DNA of 64,000 bases from NCBI RefSeq assembly GCF_000969905.1, contig NZ_CP009520.1, positions 372,001-436,000 on the forward strand, given 5' to 3'. The translations under genes were made by a program, and so were the position numbers. This DNA is from Methanosarcina vacuolata Z-761 (lineage in GTDB: Archaea > Halobacteriota > Methanosarcinia > Methanosarcinales > Methanosarcinaceae). A model generated the notes under the pieces. The model did not search any database. It was not told where the DNA came from and was given only the letters and a program-made list of their open reading frames with translations. Positions 1-9,151 of the stretch are shown one piece after another (within the stretch, counting starts at the first letter, position 1; each line of letters starts with the position of its first letter).

Positions 1-288
1 GTTGAGTGCTGTCTGGAATATGAAATTGTTCCAGCTGTTGATTTCATTTTTGGCCTTCCCACCGAAAATGAGGAAGACCAGGAAAAAAGCCTTGACCTTG
101 TCCGCTGGATCTGCAAGAAAGGAGGCACTGTAAGAGCCCACTACCTGACCCCTTTGCCGGGAACTCCATATGCATCGGCTGTTCCCTCAGAAGTTAGCGA
201 TAGGGTCAGGCGAGAACTTGGAAAATTTGCCCTTGGGGGCAAACTTACAGGATACTGGGAAATACACCGAAAATTTGATAAAAAGTAA
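1..288 (+). CDS. Radical SAM protein, C-terminal part (5' end outside window)
   Basis: Frame 1 is open from the first base to a TAA at 286-288, giving 95 residues of the C-terminal end of a larger protein. It contains VDFIFGLPTENEEDQ and, about 30 residues later, YLTPLPGTPYA. These are typical of the end of the radical SAM barrel in B12-binding/radical SAM proteins: the IFGLPxE strand and the PxPGTPY loop. The archaeal MJ1487-like family is the best guess. The [4Fe-4S] CxxxCxxC motif and any B12 domain would lie upstream and cannot be seen. The substrate is unknown. Confidence 0.7.
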   Translation, partial: VECCLEYEIVPAVDFIFGLPTENEEDQEKSLDLVRWICKKGGTVRAHYLTPLPGTPYASAVPSEVSDRVRRELGKFALGGKLTGYWEIHRKFDKK

Positions 289-892
289 AATTAGAGGGAT
301 AAGGTTGAAGGTCGATATACGGATTTCGTTACCGGCTTTGAAACCAAATCTTACTGTTCTGGATTCATAAATTCCCTGAGACGTTGAGCACAATTTATTT
401 ATTTATTTTTGAGATTTACGCACATGTTATCTACTCTGGTTCTGTTGCTATCTTTCTTCTATCTTTCTCCTATCAACTCCATAACTTGAATTCGAGTTTT
501 AATCCATAGCTTCATTTCACATTTAATTTTTTGAATAGGCTTTATTTAGTTTCATTTTGACAGAGTCTGCAATTTTCAAATTTATTTGTAAATTTATTTG
601 TTGGTCTTGCACTTTCGATTGATCTTGTACTACCGGCTGTTCCTTTAATCAAACAATACTTAGAGCTTTTACTACATTTTCAGTTTAGAATAGATACTCT
701 TTGAGCTTAGGAGGCTCTTATACTGACACACTTCTATAAATTAGGACCGCTCATTTTTAGTCCCATATGTAATAAAGTGATTAATGTATTTATAATTTGT
801 TGCTACTAATATCAAAATAAAGCATACCAGTTAAATAAAATACTCATCTGAGTTCTGCAGCCTTCCCGGAGAAAGCTTAACCAAAGCTCAAA
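289..892. other. AT-rich intergenic region, no gene seen
   Basis: About 600 bp of AT-rich sequence between the radical SAM gene and the dispersed repeat beside glmM. Short ORFs here are random and lack ribosome binding sites. No RNA gene or clear terminator was recognised. Confidence 0.5.
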
Positions 893-1096
893 GTGGTGCA
901 AGTCTTTTAAAAAAGTTTGAGCAAAAACTGCTCTAAGTTTGAGTTTAAGGATTTTATCCCAGCCCCTCTCCGGCGTGATCGCAAGCCTTTTAAAAAACGG
1001 CTTGAGCAAAAACCACGGGCCAACATTTGGGTCTGAGAACCTTATCCCCAAACCCTATCGGCGTGATCAACCGGCGCAACGGTTGTGGGACAACCA
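893..1096 (+). repeat. Dispersed GC-richer repeat, copy A
   Basis: Contains the hairpin core GCAAGCC-ttttaaaaaac-GGCTTGAGC, preceded by a related degenerate unit. It is followed by CGGCGTGATCAACCGGCGCA and an ACGGTTG end. The same blocks recur at 17844-17976 and, reversed, at 33781-33869. It is GC-richer than the surrounding spacer and lies just downstream of the glmM stop (glmM is on the minus strand), so it could also form a transcript end. Confidence 0.6.
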
Positions 1097-1141
1097 TTTT
1101 GAAAAAATGTTTGAGTGGAAGCCCCAGGAGAGATTCGGGAC

Positions 1142-2500
1142 TTATTTGGGAGTTGAAGCTTTTTCTGCTCTTATGACCATTTGCAGGCCTTCCTGCATGA
1201 GTTCTTCGGCTCGTTCTTGCTTCTTTGCTTCGGCAAAGATTCGGAAAATCGGTTCCGTGCCCGAGGGGCGGATAAGGACCCAGCCGTCTTCGTACCGTAT
1301 TTTGACTCCGTCGATGGTGTCCATTTTAAGCCCGAGGCCTGAAGCTTCATATTTTACTCCTTCCATTGTAGCTTGCGTGTTTACAGAAGGAACTTTAGTT
1401 TTTGCGTTGAAGTACTGAGGTACACTCTTAGCAAGCTCGGAAAGCTTTCTCCCACCAGCCAGGATTTCAAGGATTTTGGCACAGGCCATTGCTCCATCCC
1501 TGCAATACTGATGTTTGGGGAAAATAAGGCCTCCATTGCCCTCGCCTCCGAATACTGCATTTACTTCCATCATCTTCCTGGCGACGTTGATGGAGCCAAC
1601 TGCTGTCCAGTAAAGCTCGACTCCTTCTTCTTTTGCTACATCGGCCATCCGCTGTGAGGAGCTAACAGGAGTTACTATAGGCCCTTTTTCGCGTTCAAGC
1701 ATATATTTTGCCATCATGGCAAGCAGAACTTCTTCATTTAAGAACTCGCCATTTTCATCCATAAAGACTATTCTATCTGCATCCCCGTCGTGAGCTGCTC
1801 CGAGATCGGCCCCAGTCATTTTCACAAGTTCGGAGAGCTCGGTTAAAGCATCGGGAGTGGGTTCGGGATTTCGCCAGGGGAAGGTCCCATCGGGCTGAGC
1901 TCCAAGAGTCAGCACATTGCAGCCCAGTTCTCTGAGCAGAAAGGGGAGAGTAAGCGAACCTGCTCCGGAACCTGTATCAATGACTACTTTGAGTTTGCGG
2001 CTGCGAATCTTTTCGGCATCCACTGCGTTAATAATATTTCTGATATAATAGTCATTGACTCCTGGATCGACTCTGAAACTGCCGGTTTTCTCCCAGGATA
2101 CAATGGAATATTTTCCAGATAAGTAAATTTTTTCGATATCTCTTTCTCCATCCCTGGGAAACTCCGTACCATCTCCAGCAATTAATTTGATTCCGTTATA
2201 TTGTCTTGGGTTGTGAGACGCAGTAATAACGATTCCTGCATCGGCATAATCACGCACATAGTATTGAATAGAAGGAGTAGGGAGAGTTCCCACGTCAATT
2301 ACATTCAGACCTGTTGAAAGAGCCCCGGCAATTGCGGCAGACTTCAGCATCTGACCTGAAATCCGGGTATCACAGCCTATAGCAACCGTGCCTTTTGAAC
2401 CCATATATGTACCAAGGCTTCTGGCTAAATTGACTGCCAGTTCTGGATTTATATATTCATTGGCGATACCACGTACACCATTAGTTCCGAATAATGCCAT
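1142..2500 (-). CDS. glmM: Phosphoglucosamine mutase / phosphohexomutase
   Basis: 452 aa, the usual length for the alpha-D-phosphohexomutase superfamily. It begins with the GlmM-type MALFGTNGVRG. The catalytic phosphoserine loop TASHNP is at residues 93-98 (Ser95), the Mg-binding loop DGDADR at 238-243, and the C-terminal phosphate-binding RPSGTEP near residue 413. The predicted reaction is glucosamine-6-phosphate to glucosamine-1-phosphate, feeding cytosolic UDP-GlcNAc synthesis for glycans. Archaeal GlmM and phosphomannomutase are close relatives, so a dual hexose specificity is possible. It is monocistronic and divergent from the larE-like gene at 2781. Confidence 0.9.
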   Translation of the reverse strand: MALFGTNGVRGIANEYINPELAVNLARSLGTYMGSKGTVAIGCDTRISGQMLKSAAIAGALSTGLNVIDVGTLPTPSIQYYVRDYADAGIVITASHNPRQYNGIKLIAGDGTEFPRDGERDIEKIYLSGKYSIVSWEKTGSFRVDPGVNDYYIRNIINAVDAEKIRSRKLKVVIDTGSGAGSLTLPFLLRELGCNVLTLGAQPDGTFPWRNPEPTPDALTELSELVKMTGADLGAAHDGDADRIVFMDENGEFLNEEVLLAMMAKYMLEREKGPIVTPVSSSQRMADVAKEEGVELYWTAVGSINVARKMMEVNAVFGGEGNGGLIFPKHQYCRDGAMACAKILEILAGGRKLSELAKSVPQYFNAKTKVPSVNTQATMEGVKYEASGLGLKMDTIDGVKIRYEDGWVLIRPSGTEPIFRIFAEAKKQERAEELMQEGLQMVIRAEKASTPK

Positions 2501-2780
2501 GTAAGATCTCCGTCTTTATAATTTGAATGAAAATTCTGTAGTTCAGGCAAATTTGCTCTTTACTTTGAATTATTATAATAAATAGAGCTCTGATATAGAA
2601 CAAAGCTCTGGTAATAAAAACATTACAATGATTTCGAAATGCCTCTATTTTGAGAAGATCCTCAAACTTAAAAATAGTATCCATTAGTAAATTCATAAAT
2701 CCTCTCTGTAGGCTGTTTCAAATAGCCTGATCATAGGGCTGGCAAATACATATATCTTATTAGCTAAAAACCCGTTATTA

Positions 2781-3632
2781 ATGGCCAGTGAAAAGATAGA
2801 ACTGATAAAGGAAGCTATAAAAGCCAGAGAAAGTGCAGTCATTGCATTTTCAGGAGGGGTGGACAGTGCTACTCTTGCAGCCCTTGCTTTTGAGGTACTT
2901 GGAGAAAGAGCTCTTGCCGTAACCATAAATTCTCCACTTTTTCCAAGGACACAACTTGAAATAGCTGTCAAGACAGCCTGCGAGATAGGAATTGAGCACA
3001 AAATACTCTCTTTCTCTCAGTTGAGCCTTCCTTATTTTCCCACAAATACACTAAACAGGTGCTATTTCTGTAAAAAGGCGCTGCTTGAAGCCCTGCTGGA
3101 TTTCGCGGAAAAATCGGGATATAATGCTGTACTTGAGGGCACTAATTCCTCTGAAATACACGGGGAAAACCGTCCGGGATACAGGGCGGTCCAGGAAGCC
3201 GGAGAAATGGTCTTTTCTCCTTTTGTGGACTTTAACGTGACAAAAGAAGAAATCAGGGAGTTCGCTTCTGAACTTTCTCTTTCAGCAGCCAGCAGGCCGT
3301 CTGCAGCCTGCCTTGCCACCCGAATTCCTTACGGACAACCAATCACGGAAGAGGCTCTCCAGAAAATCGAAAAAGCTGAAGAATTTCTTTTTTCCCTGGG
3401 TTTTACTCAGTTTAGAGTCAGGATGCACGAAAATTTAGCCCGGATAGAAGTTATTCAAAGTGAATTTGAACATGCTCTGCGGAAAAGAGAGAAAATTTCG
3501 CGTCATTTGAAATCCCTGGGCTTTGACTACATAACTCTTGATCTTGAGGGCTTTCGGAGCGGGAGCATGGATGAGCCTTATACCTTGAAGAAAGCCAGAT
3601 TACCATATGAAGAAAATCTGACTATCAGATAA
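2781..3632 (+). CDS. larE: LarE-type ATP-dependent sulfur transferase (PP-loop)
   Basis: 283 aa with a PP-loop SGGVDS at residues 24-29, which adenylates the substrate carboxylate. Family knowledge: LarE converts adenylated pyridinium dicarboxylate to the thiocarboxylate precursor of the nickel-pincer cofactor of lactate racemase-type enzymes. In the Lactobacillus enzyme the sulfur comes from Cys176. Here the equivalent is Cys177 in SAACLATR, and there is also a CYFC motif (Cys94, Cys97). Three cysteines are typical of the [4Fe-4S]-dependent LarE subclass, so this one is predicted to use a cluster rather than sacrifice a cysteine. No larB/larC is visible here. The last codons overlap a 22-bp tandem repeat. 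Confidence 0.85.
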   Translation: MASEKIELIKEAIKARESAVIAFSGGVDSATLAALAFEVLGERALAVTINSPLFPRTQLEIAVKTACEIGIEHKILSFSQLSLPYFPTNTLNRCYFCKKALLEALLDFAEKSGYNAVLEGTNSSEIHGENRPGYRAVQEAGEMVFSPFVDFNVTKEEIREFASELSLSAASRPSAACLATRIPYGQPITEEALQKIEKAEEFLFSLGFTQFRVRMHENLARIEVIQSEFEHALRKREKISRHLKSLGFDYITLDLEGFRSGSMDEPYTLKKARLPYEENLTIR

Positions 3633-3716
3633 AGAAAATCTGACTCCCATATGAAGAAAATCTGACTCCCAGATGAAGAAAGCCTGACTGCCAGATGAAG
3701 AAAGTCTGACTACAAG
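3607..3716 (+). repeat. 22-bp tandem repeat, five copies
   Basis: Units start at 3607, 3629, 3651, 3673 and 3695 and resemble ATGAAGAAAATCTGACTCCC plus two bases. The first unit and the start of the second encode the last residues and stop of the larE-like gene; the rest fill the spacer before the GNAT gene. A 22-bp unit is not a multiple of three, so expansion or contraction would not preserve a frame. Confidence 0.9.
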
Positions 3717-3744
3717 AAAACAACTAAGGAAAACAAGGGAAATT

Positions 3745-4185
3745 ATGAGAGAGATCTGCATTCGAAAAGCCAGAAATTCTGACCTGCTAGCGATTCAGAG
3801 GCTCCTGTCAACTTACTTTCTTGACATGGAAGGACTTGCACCGGAAGATTTTGTGCTGGCTGAAATCGATGGAAAAATTACAGGATGTGCTGCCCTTATA
3901 AAATCCGAATTCCACGGTAAAAATTTTCTGGAGATTCATTCTATTGCAGTCCATCCGAACTTCCGGGGAAAAGGTGTTGGAACCAGGCTTGTTAAGTATC
4001 TTCTAACAACTACTGGGGACTCATGCTGCGACTTGTATGTCAGGACAACTGCTCCCATCTTTTTTGAAAAACTAGATTTTAAAAAAGTAGAAAATTCTGA
4101 AAAGTTATCCCTCTGGAAAGATTGTAAAAATTGTGAGCATTTTGAAAAGTGTACACAGCATGCAATGAAGTATTCTTATAAGTGA
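3745..4185 (+). CDS. GNAT-family N-acetyltransferase
   Basis: 146 aa. Motif A is clear: EIHSIAVHPNFRGKGVGTRL near residues 69-88, with the R/Q-x-x-G-x-G/A acetyl-CoA pyrophosphate loop (RGKGVG). The arrangement resembles the stand-alone GNAT domain of ArgA-like N-acetylglutamate synthases, but the substrate is not determinable. The C-terminus is odd: CKNCEHFEKCTQH, three cysteines and two histidines that could bind a metal. It sits about 110 bp after larE on the same strand, so cotranscription is possible. Confidence 0.8.
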   Translation: MREICIRKARNSDLLAIQRLLSTYFLDMEGLAPEDFVLAEIDGKITGCAALIKSEFHGKNFLEIHSIAVHPNFRGKGVGTRLVKYLLTTTGDSCCDLYVRTTAPIFFEKLDFKKVENSEKLSLWKDCKNCEHFEKCTQHAMKYSYK

Positions 4186-4257
4186 TAAACTTCCAACTCA
4201 ATTGTTAAGCCTTCACTCCAGATTTTCCGGACACAATATCCATATTTTCTGTTAGAC

Positions 4258-4283
4258 AACTCGAGAAAACAAGAGTTTTTTTT
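4258..4283 (+). terminator. Stem-loop plus T-run after the GNAT gene
   Basis: AACTC (4258-4262) pairs with GAGTT (4273-4277) and runs into eight T residues. It is a good intrinsic-type terminator about 70 bp downstream of the stop. Confidence 0.6.
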
Positions 4284-5057
4284 CATATTCGGAATTTTAA
4301 ATTGATAAGTTAACTGTTGCCGGGTTAGTACATAATTTTGACGATTTCAGACGGAATGAAAAAGATTTCAACGGTATTTTATGTCGGGACAGTTATAGCT
4401 TTCTTTATTAATTATAAAAAGGGATTAAAACGCTTGGCTGAGAGTTAAAAAAGCACCATAAAAATATACAAAAATCACTAGTGTTTTGAAAATTTAGTTA
4501 TTGTTCTTATGTTAAATCTGAATAGATATCTTTTGATGAAAAGCTATCAAAAATTATGTTCGATAATTAAGTTGCCATAACACTAGATTTTGGAACTGAG
4601 CATAAAGTGCTAATTGTTAGATACTTTGGTAATACAAATTATATAGATGTTTATAAGTTGTAATATTTGGAATTCAATCGGGTGTGAAAATTACGATTGG
4701 AACCCAAAAATCTCAAAGCTCGATTAGTTACTGAGCTCGTCCCAAAACTAATTTTATTTATCATATCAAAAATTTCAGAACCTTTTCACGATTGGAAATT
4801 CGATTGGTTATTTGGTTTTTGAAAATTCAGATACACAATTTTGAGTTTTGGGATTGGCTCACTTACAAAATGCGATCTAAAAAAGTAATTTTGAGTTGTA
4901 GGCTCAGCTCAATAAGTACTCAATGTTCTCCGGATTGTCTAGCAATAGTTACCAGTTGCAAGTAAAATCAATGACAGATTTATCAGTACTCGATTTCGAC
5001 AACTCTGGGGGATAATAAGCACTAAAATAAATGAAAAAGATGGGAGAGAAAAGACAA
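4284..5057. other. Long AT-rich leader/spacer before the propeller-PKD gene
   Basis: No ORF or RNA gene was recognised in about 770 bp. The last ~100 bp are similar to the region just before the paralogous gene at 7104. Shared pieces are a CCA(g/a)TTG(c/a)AAG(t/c)AAAATCAATG block and a TTTCGACAA(c/t)T block. This indicates that the two genes were duplicated together with their promoter or leader. Confidence 0.5.
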
Positions 5058-6671
5058 ATGAAAAAGAAAGAAAAAGTGTATTCAATAGCTTTAGCTTCAA
5101 CGTTTCTAATTTTATTTTTGCTTTTTATTTCAACTGCAGCATCGGCGTCTCCTGAACAAAATCAGCGAACCGTTGCTCCACCGGAGATCAGCAGTGGAGC
5201 AGGGGATCCCTCAGATGACCAGATTCTGTCCGATGAGTTATCTACCGAAGAAAACGATACAGCCACGGAATCTATACTTGCTGCCGCACCCAAGATCACT
5301 GAAAAGCGTATCACCACCAATGCAGCAGAGCAGTATTCACCTGTTATCTATGGTAACAAAATTGCGTGGTATGATAATCGTAATGGAAACTGGGATATTT
5401 ACATATATGATCTTTCTACTAAAAAGGAAACCTCTACTCTCAATAAATCAGATCAGTATTCTCCAGATATCTACAGTAATAATATTGTGTGGACAGATAC
5501 GCGTAACGGAAAGACTGAGATCTATCTGGAAGATCTTTCTACTAAAAAACAAACTCGTATAATTAATAATAAAGTAGATAACTGGGATCCTGCAATTTAC
5601 GGTAACAAGATTGTCTGGACAGGTTATCCGGGTGAAGACTACGAAGGTTACAATATTTTCATGTATGACATTTCCACTAAAAAGGAACAAATGATAGCTG
5701 CCCAAGCATATTCTCCTGATATATATGGTAACAGGGTTGTGTGGGTAAACGATAACGCTGGATATAGCGATATCTACATGTACGATCTCTCTACTAAAAA
5801 GCAAACTCAAATTACCAATAACGGACTCGCAAACTCTCCTGCAATCTATGGTAACAAGATTGTATGGCAGGATGCCCGCAATGGAAACGCCGATATATAC
5901 ATGTACGACATTTCCACTAAAAAGGAAAAAAGAATAACCACCAATCCATCAGCTTCATATTCTCCAAAAATCTACGGTGACAGGATAGTCTGGGAGGATG
6001 ATCGCAATGGAAATTGGGATATCTATGTGTACGATTTAGCCACTCGCCAGGAAAGTCATACTACTGATAAATCAGACCAGTACTATCCCGATATCTACGG
6101 CGACAGGATAGTATGGACAGATATGCGCAATGGAAATGCTGATATTTACATGGGTACTCTTTCAACCTCTCCAGTTGCTGCATTTTCTGCATCTCCAACC
6201 TCAGGAAACGCTCCACTGAAAGTAAAATTTACTGACAAAAGTACAGGCTCTCCAACTTCGTGGAAATGGAGCTTTGGAGATGGAAAAACTTCAACATCCA
6301 AGAATCCTTCATACACATACAGTAAAGCCGGAAAATATACTGTCAGCTTAACAGTAAAGAATGCTGCAGGAAGCAACACGAAAACAATAAAGAACTATAT
6401 TGTTGTAAATGCGTTGAAAGCGCCGGTTGCTGCTTTTTCAGCTTCTCCTCGATCAGGAAAAGCCCCACTGAAGGTGCAGTTTACTGATAAAAGTGCCAAT
6501 AGTCCGACTTCCTGGAAATGGAGTTTCGGAGATGGAACGTATTCAACAGCAAAGAGTCCTGCACACAAATATAGTAAAGCCGGAAAATATACTGTCAGCT
6601 TAACAGTAAAGAATGCAAAAGGCAGTAATACCAAAACTATTTCTGGATACATTACGGTTTCCAAAAGATGA
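5058..6671 (+). CDS. Secreted beta-propeller + two PKD domain surface protein
   Basis: 537 aa from the ATG at 5058. An in-frame ATG at 5031 would add nine residues, but the paralog at 7104 begins at the position equivalent to 5058. There is a Sec signal peptide (MKKKEKVYSIALAST, hydrophobic core, ASAS cleavage region). Seven ~45-residue repeats follow, of the form SPxIYGxKIVWxDxRNGNxDIYMYDLSTKKET, consistent with a seven-bladed TolB/YVTN-like propeller. Two PKD domains end the protein, each with FSASPxSGxAPL and WKWSFGDG motifs. Family knowledge: such proteins sit at the Methanosarcina cell surface and mediate interactions. No sorting motif or C-terminal membrane anchor is visible. Confidence 0.88.
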   Translation: MKKKEKVYSIALASTFLILFLLFISTAASASPEQNQRTVAPPEISSGAGDPSDDQILSDELSTEENDTATESILAAAPKITEKRITTNAAEQYSPVIYGNKIAWYDNRNGNWDIYIYDLSTKKETSTLNKSDQYSPDIYSNNIVWTDTRNGKTEIYLEDLSTKKQTRIINNKVDNWDPAIYGNKIVWTGYPGEDYEGYNIFMYDISTKKEQMIAAQAYSPDIYGNRVVWVNDNAGYSDIYMYDLSTKKQTQITNNGLANSPAIYGNKIVWQDARNGNADIYMYDISTKKEKRITTNPSASYSPKIYGDRIVWEDDRNGNWDIYVYDLATRQESHTTDKSDQYYPDIYGDRIVWTDMRNGNADIYMGTLSTSPVAAFSASPTSGNAPLKVKFTDKSTGSPTSWKWSFGDGKTSTSKNPSYTYSKAGKYTVSLTVKNAAGSNTKTIKNYIVVNALKAPVAAFSASPRSGKAPLKVQFTDKSANSPTSWKWSFGDGTYSTAKSPAHKYSKAGKYTVSLTVKNAKGSNTKTISGYITVSKR

Positions 6672-7103
6672 ATATTTTAAACTGAAAAGTGAGCAAAAAG
6701 ATTAGGTCTAAGGGTTAGGTAGGAATATCGATCAAATCTGACAAAAAAGGCAAAAGTAATCATTTTGTCAGATTTGAAAATTCTTTTTTACAATTTTCAA
6801 TATTGATCTTAAAATCCAGCTTTTTAACTTCTTTAAGTTCTTTTGAGACAGTCTCAGCCATTCTCTTATTTTTTGTGTCAACATATATAATATTAAAAAT
6901 TTACAAGGTATTTTATATAAAGACTTAACATTCATTTGATAACTATTGCAAATAGTGGGGATCTTAAGCAAGAAATTTTTTACATTTTCCAGTTTTTCCA
7001 GCGACGCTAGCCAATTGAAAGCAAAATCAATGCTAGAAATGCTTGGTTTCGACAATTGCGGAGAACAGTTTACACTAAAAGGAATGGAAAAGAGGAAGGA
7101 AAA
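6672..7103 (+). repeat. Duplicated spacer downstream of the first propeller gene (copy 1)
   Basis: From about 6740 (AAAAAGGCAAAAGTAATC) to about 7030 this spacer is recognisably similar to 10527-10985, which follows the second propeller gene. The shared order is: the TTTTGTCAGATTT block, a TTGATCTTAAA block, a CAAGGTATTTTATA block, then CTA(t/c)..CAAATAGT and TTTTTCAGTTTT(t/c)C. It therefore marks a tandem duplication of gene plus flank. No gene lies within it. Confidence 0.65.
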
Positions 7104-7343
7104 GTGAAAAAGAGAGAAAAAGCGTATTCAATAGCCTTAGCTTCAACAGCTATGATTTTGTTTTTGATGCTTGCATTATCCATGGCGTCGGCATCTCCTA
7201 AACAAAATGCTTCGTTCACGATCACTGAAACTCTAGTAGTCGCAAATCAATCAGTTGGTGACTTCCCTGTTATCTATGGAGATATTATCGCGTGGACAGA
7301 TGAGCGCAACGACTATGACTATGTCTATATTTATGACTTATCT

Positions 7344-9151
7344 GAGGTTTTACCATTTTTCTTTAAATCACTTATTTTCACCAAATAATACTCAAAAAAA
7401 GTTATTTTACAAAAATATTATTTATTTATCTTTTAAATAGATTTTTAAAATTTATCGTAAGGATTATGTCCGATTAAGGTTATTTTAAGTTGCTAATCTA
7501 AAAACAAACCATAAAAAGGCATAATCCATGATAAAACTTATTGATAAGGGATATAAATATTTATTGCTACAACTGAGTGATTTTTTAGGGATTGCAAAAA
7601 CAATAGTTGTAAGTCTGAAGAGCATTGAAGGTAGAAAAAAATATGAAAATCTATTTGGAAAAAAAGTAAAAGACAAAAAGGAAACTATAAAAGTTTATGT
7701 TCTTCACACCAACCAATCACTACTTATAGATTTTATAAGTCATCTTTTTAAAAAACCAACATCTTCAGCCATCTTCCACGATTATATTCATTCCAAAAAT
7801 TCTAATTTTAAAATAATATTTCAGGACACTAATAAAAAGAACAAGAAAAACGTAAAAAGCAATAGATGTTGCATAACTTTAGTACTTCAAACATTACTTT
7901 CCGACTTTTTTGAAGACACATTAGATGTCCTTAAAAGGAAAATTAATATCCCTTACAAGGTTAAACCTTTGATTGTTAAGGGTAAGGACTACATGGAAAC
8001 TGTTCTCCCCTTGGATCAAATACTTGCTTTTCAACATATTAAAACATTTAAGGGATATTTAGGTAATCTTTTTGCACTAAATCCTTCACTTGACTCTTAT
8101 TTCAATGACCTCCAAGTTTCAATGGGATATATGCCTCAACTTGAAGAATTGGCTTTTAATAACATTTTCAAGTTAGAAGTATCAAGATGCAAACTTGGGT
8201 ACTCCAACCTTGAATCATTTATTAGAGATTACAACCAGAATCAAGCTATAGGACAGGAATTAAAAATCAGAAGCAAGGAAAAGATTACTCTTTCATCTTA
8301 TCGACGAAATCTAAAAATGATTTATCCTTATCTGGACAAATATGCAGGACTACTAATACAAGAATGTAGAAACCTTAACCTTATTGGTGATAAAATCTGG
8401 ATTTGGGATCGAAGATTTTTTGAGTGTAATTGTAGTGGTTTGAAAAATAAAGAAACTGGACTGCTTTCAGACCCAGATGCTGGACATTATGTCAAGAAAA
8501 CAGGCAAATATAGTGTATTATCAGGAACAGGATACACTGATACATGTATTGTTGATAGCTGGTGGGGTTTACCCATTTATTGGGATGCAGTAAATGCTAG
8601 CAAAAATGACAACACTATATTTCAGGATACAATAAACCAGTGTATGGAATCAACAACAGTAAAACCATTTTTTGTGATAGCAGACGCAGGACCTGATAGT
8701 CATCCTTCTAACGAAACCGTAGTTGAAAAAGGGGTTATTCCAATCATAGCAGCAAGAAAAAATAGTGCTGGAAATATCTTAAAAACGGAAAAGGGAACTC
8801 ACTTTAGAGCTAAATACATACCAAGAATTTACCATAAATTGCTTGGAAAATTGTACAATATTAGAACAACTGTTGAAAGAAAAAATTCAAACGATGTTGT
8901 TGGATACAATAGATCAAAAACGCCTACAAGAGGAAAAGTATGGGCCAAAACTTATGTGTCAATAAGCAATATTGCTGCATTACTTACGGCACTTACGGCT
9001 TTTAAAGTTGGAAGACATGAACTGATAAGAGCACCAGGAGCTTTTAGAAGGTTGAATATCTAAGTAATTAAAAGTAAGTTTTTCTTAAAAAGAGGAATTT
9101 AATGGTTTTAATTTAAGATTAAAGCATTAATTAAGAAATTGGCAAAGGCTC
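7344..9151 (+). mobile_element. 1808-bp insertion sequence with 4-bp target duplication
   Basis: Flanked by direct copies of ATCT (7340-7343 and 9152-9155) inside the propeller gene. The ends are imperfect inverted repeats: left GAGGTTTTACCATTTTTC, reverse complement of the right GAGCCTTTGCCAATTTC, about 12 of the first 16 positions matching. It carries one intact transposase gene (7528-9063). The uninterrupted transposase and clean target duplication suggest a fairly recent insertion. The IS family name is not certain; see the transposase entry. Confidence 0.9.
7528..9063 (+). CDS. DDE transposase of the IS
   Basis: 511 aa, intact. Residues consistent with an IS4-type RNase H fold are visible: IWDRRFF (candidate first Asp), PFFVIADAGPD (candidate second Asp), and YNIRTTVE, which fits the Y-x2-R-x3-E signature holding the catalytic Glu. 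The C-terminus (VGYNRSKTPTRGKVWAKTYVSI) follows as in archaeal IS4-superfamily members. It would cut and rejoin the IS ends. The 4-bp target duplication and ~1.8-kb size do not let me separate IS4, ISH3-like or an unclassified family. Codons are more AT-rich than neighbouring housekeeping genes. Confidence 0.85.
   Translation: MIKLIDKGYKYLLLQLSDFLGIAKTIVVSLKSIEGRKKYENLFGKKVKDKKETIKVYVLHTNQSLLIDFISHLFKKPTSSAIFHDYIHSKNSNFKIIFQDTNKKNKKNVKSNRCCITLVLQTLLSDFFEDTLDVLKRKINIPYKVKPLIVKGKDYMETVLPLDQILAFQHIKTFKGYLGNLFALNPSLDSYFNDLQVSMGYMPQLEELAFNNIFKLEVSRCKLGYSNLESFIRDYNQNQAIGQELKIRSKEKITLSSYRRNLKMIYPYLDKYAGLLIQECRNLNLIGDKIWIWDRRFFECNCSGLKNKETGLLSDPDAGHYVKKTGKYSVLSGTGYTDTCIVDSWWGLPIYWDAVNASKNDNTIFQDTINQCMESTTVKPFFVIADAGPDSHPSNETVVEKGVIPIIAARKNSAGNILKTEKGTHFRAKYIPRIYHKLLGKLYNIRTTVERKNSNDVVGYNRSKTPTRGKVWAKTYVSISNIAALLTALTAFKVGRHELIRAPGAFRRLNI

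Noticed and set aside
939-1418. 159-aa plus-strand ORF overlapping the end of glmM
   Set aside because: Antisense shadow of a conserved gene; the 5' half lies in a dispersed repeat and has no protein family features.
5448-5810. 120-aa minus-strand ORF opposite the propeller gene
   Set aside because: Antisense frame created by the repeated propeller codons; no independent signal.
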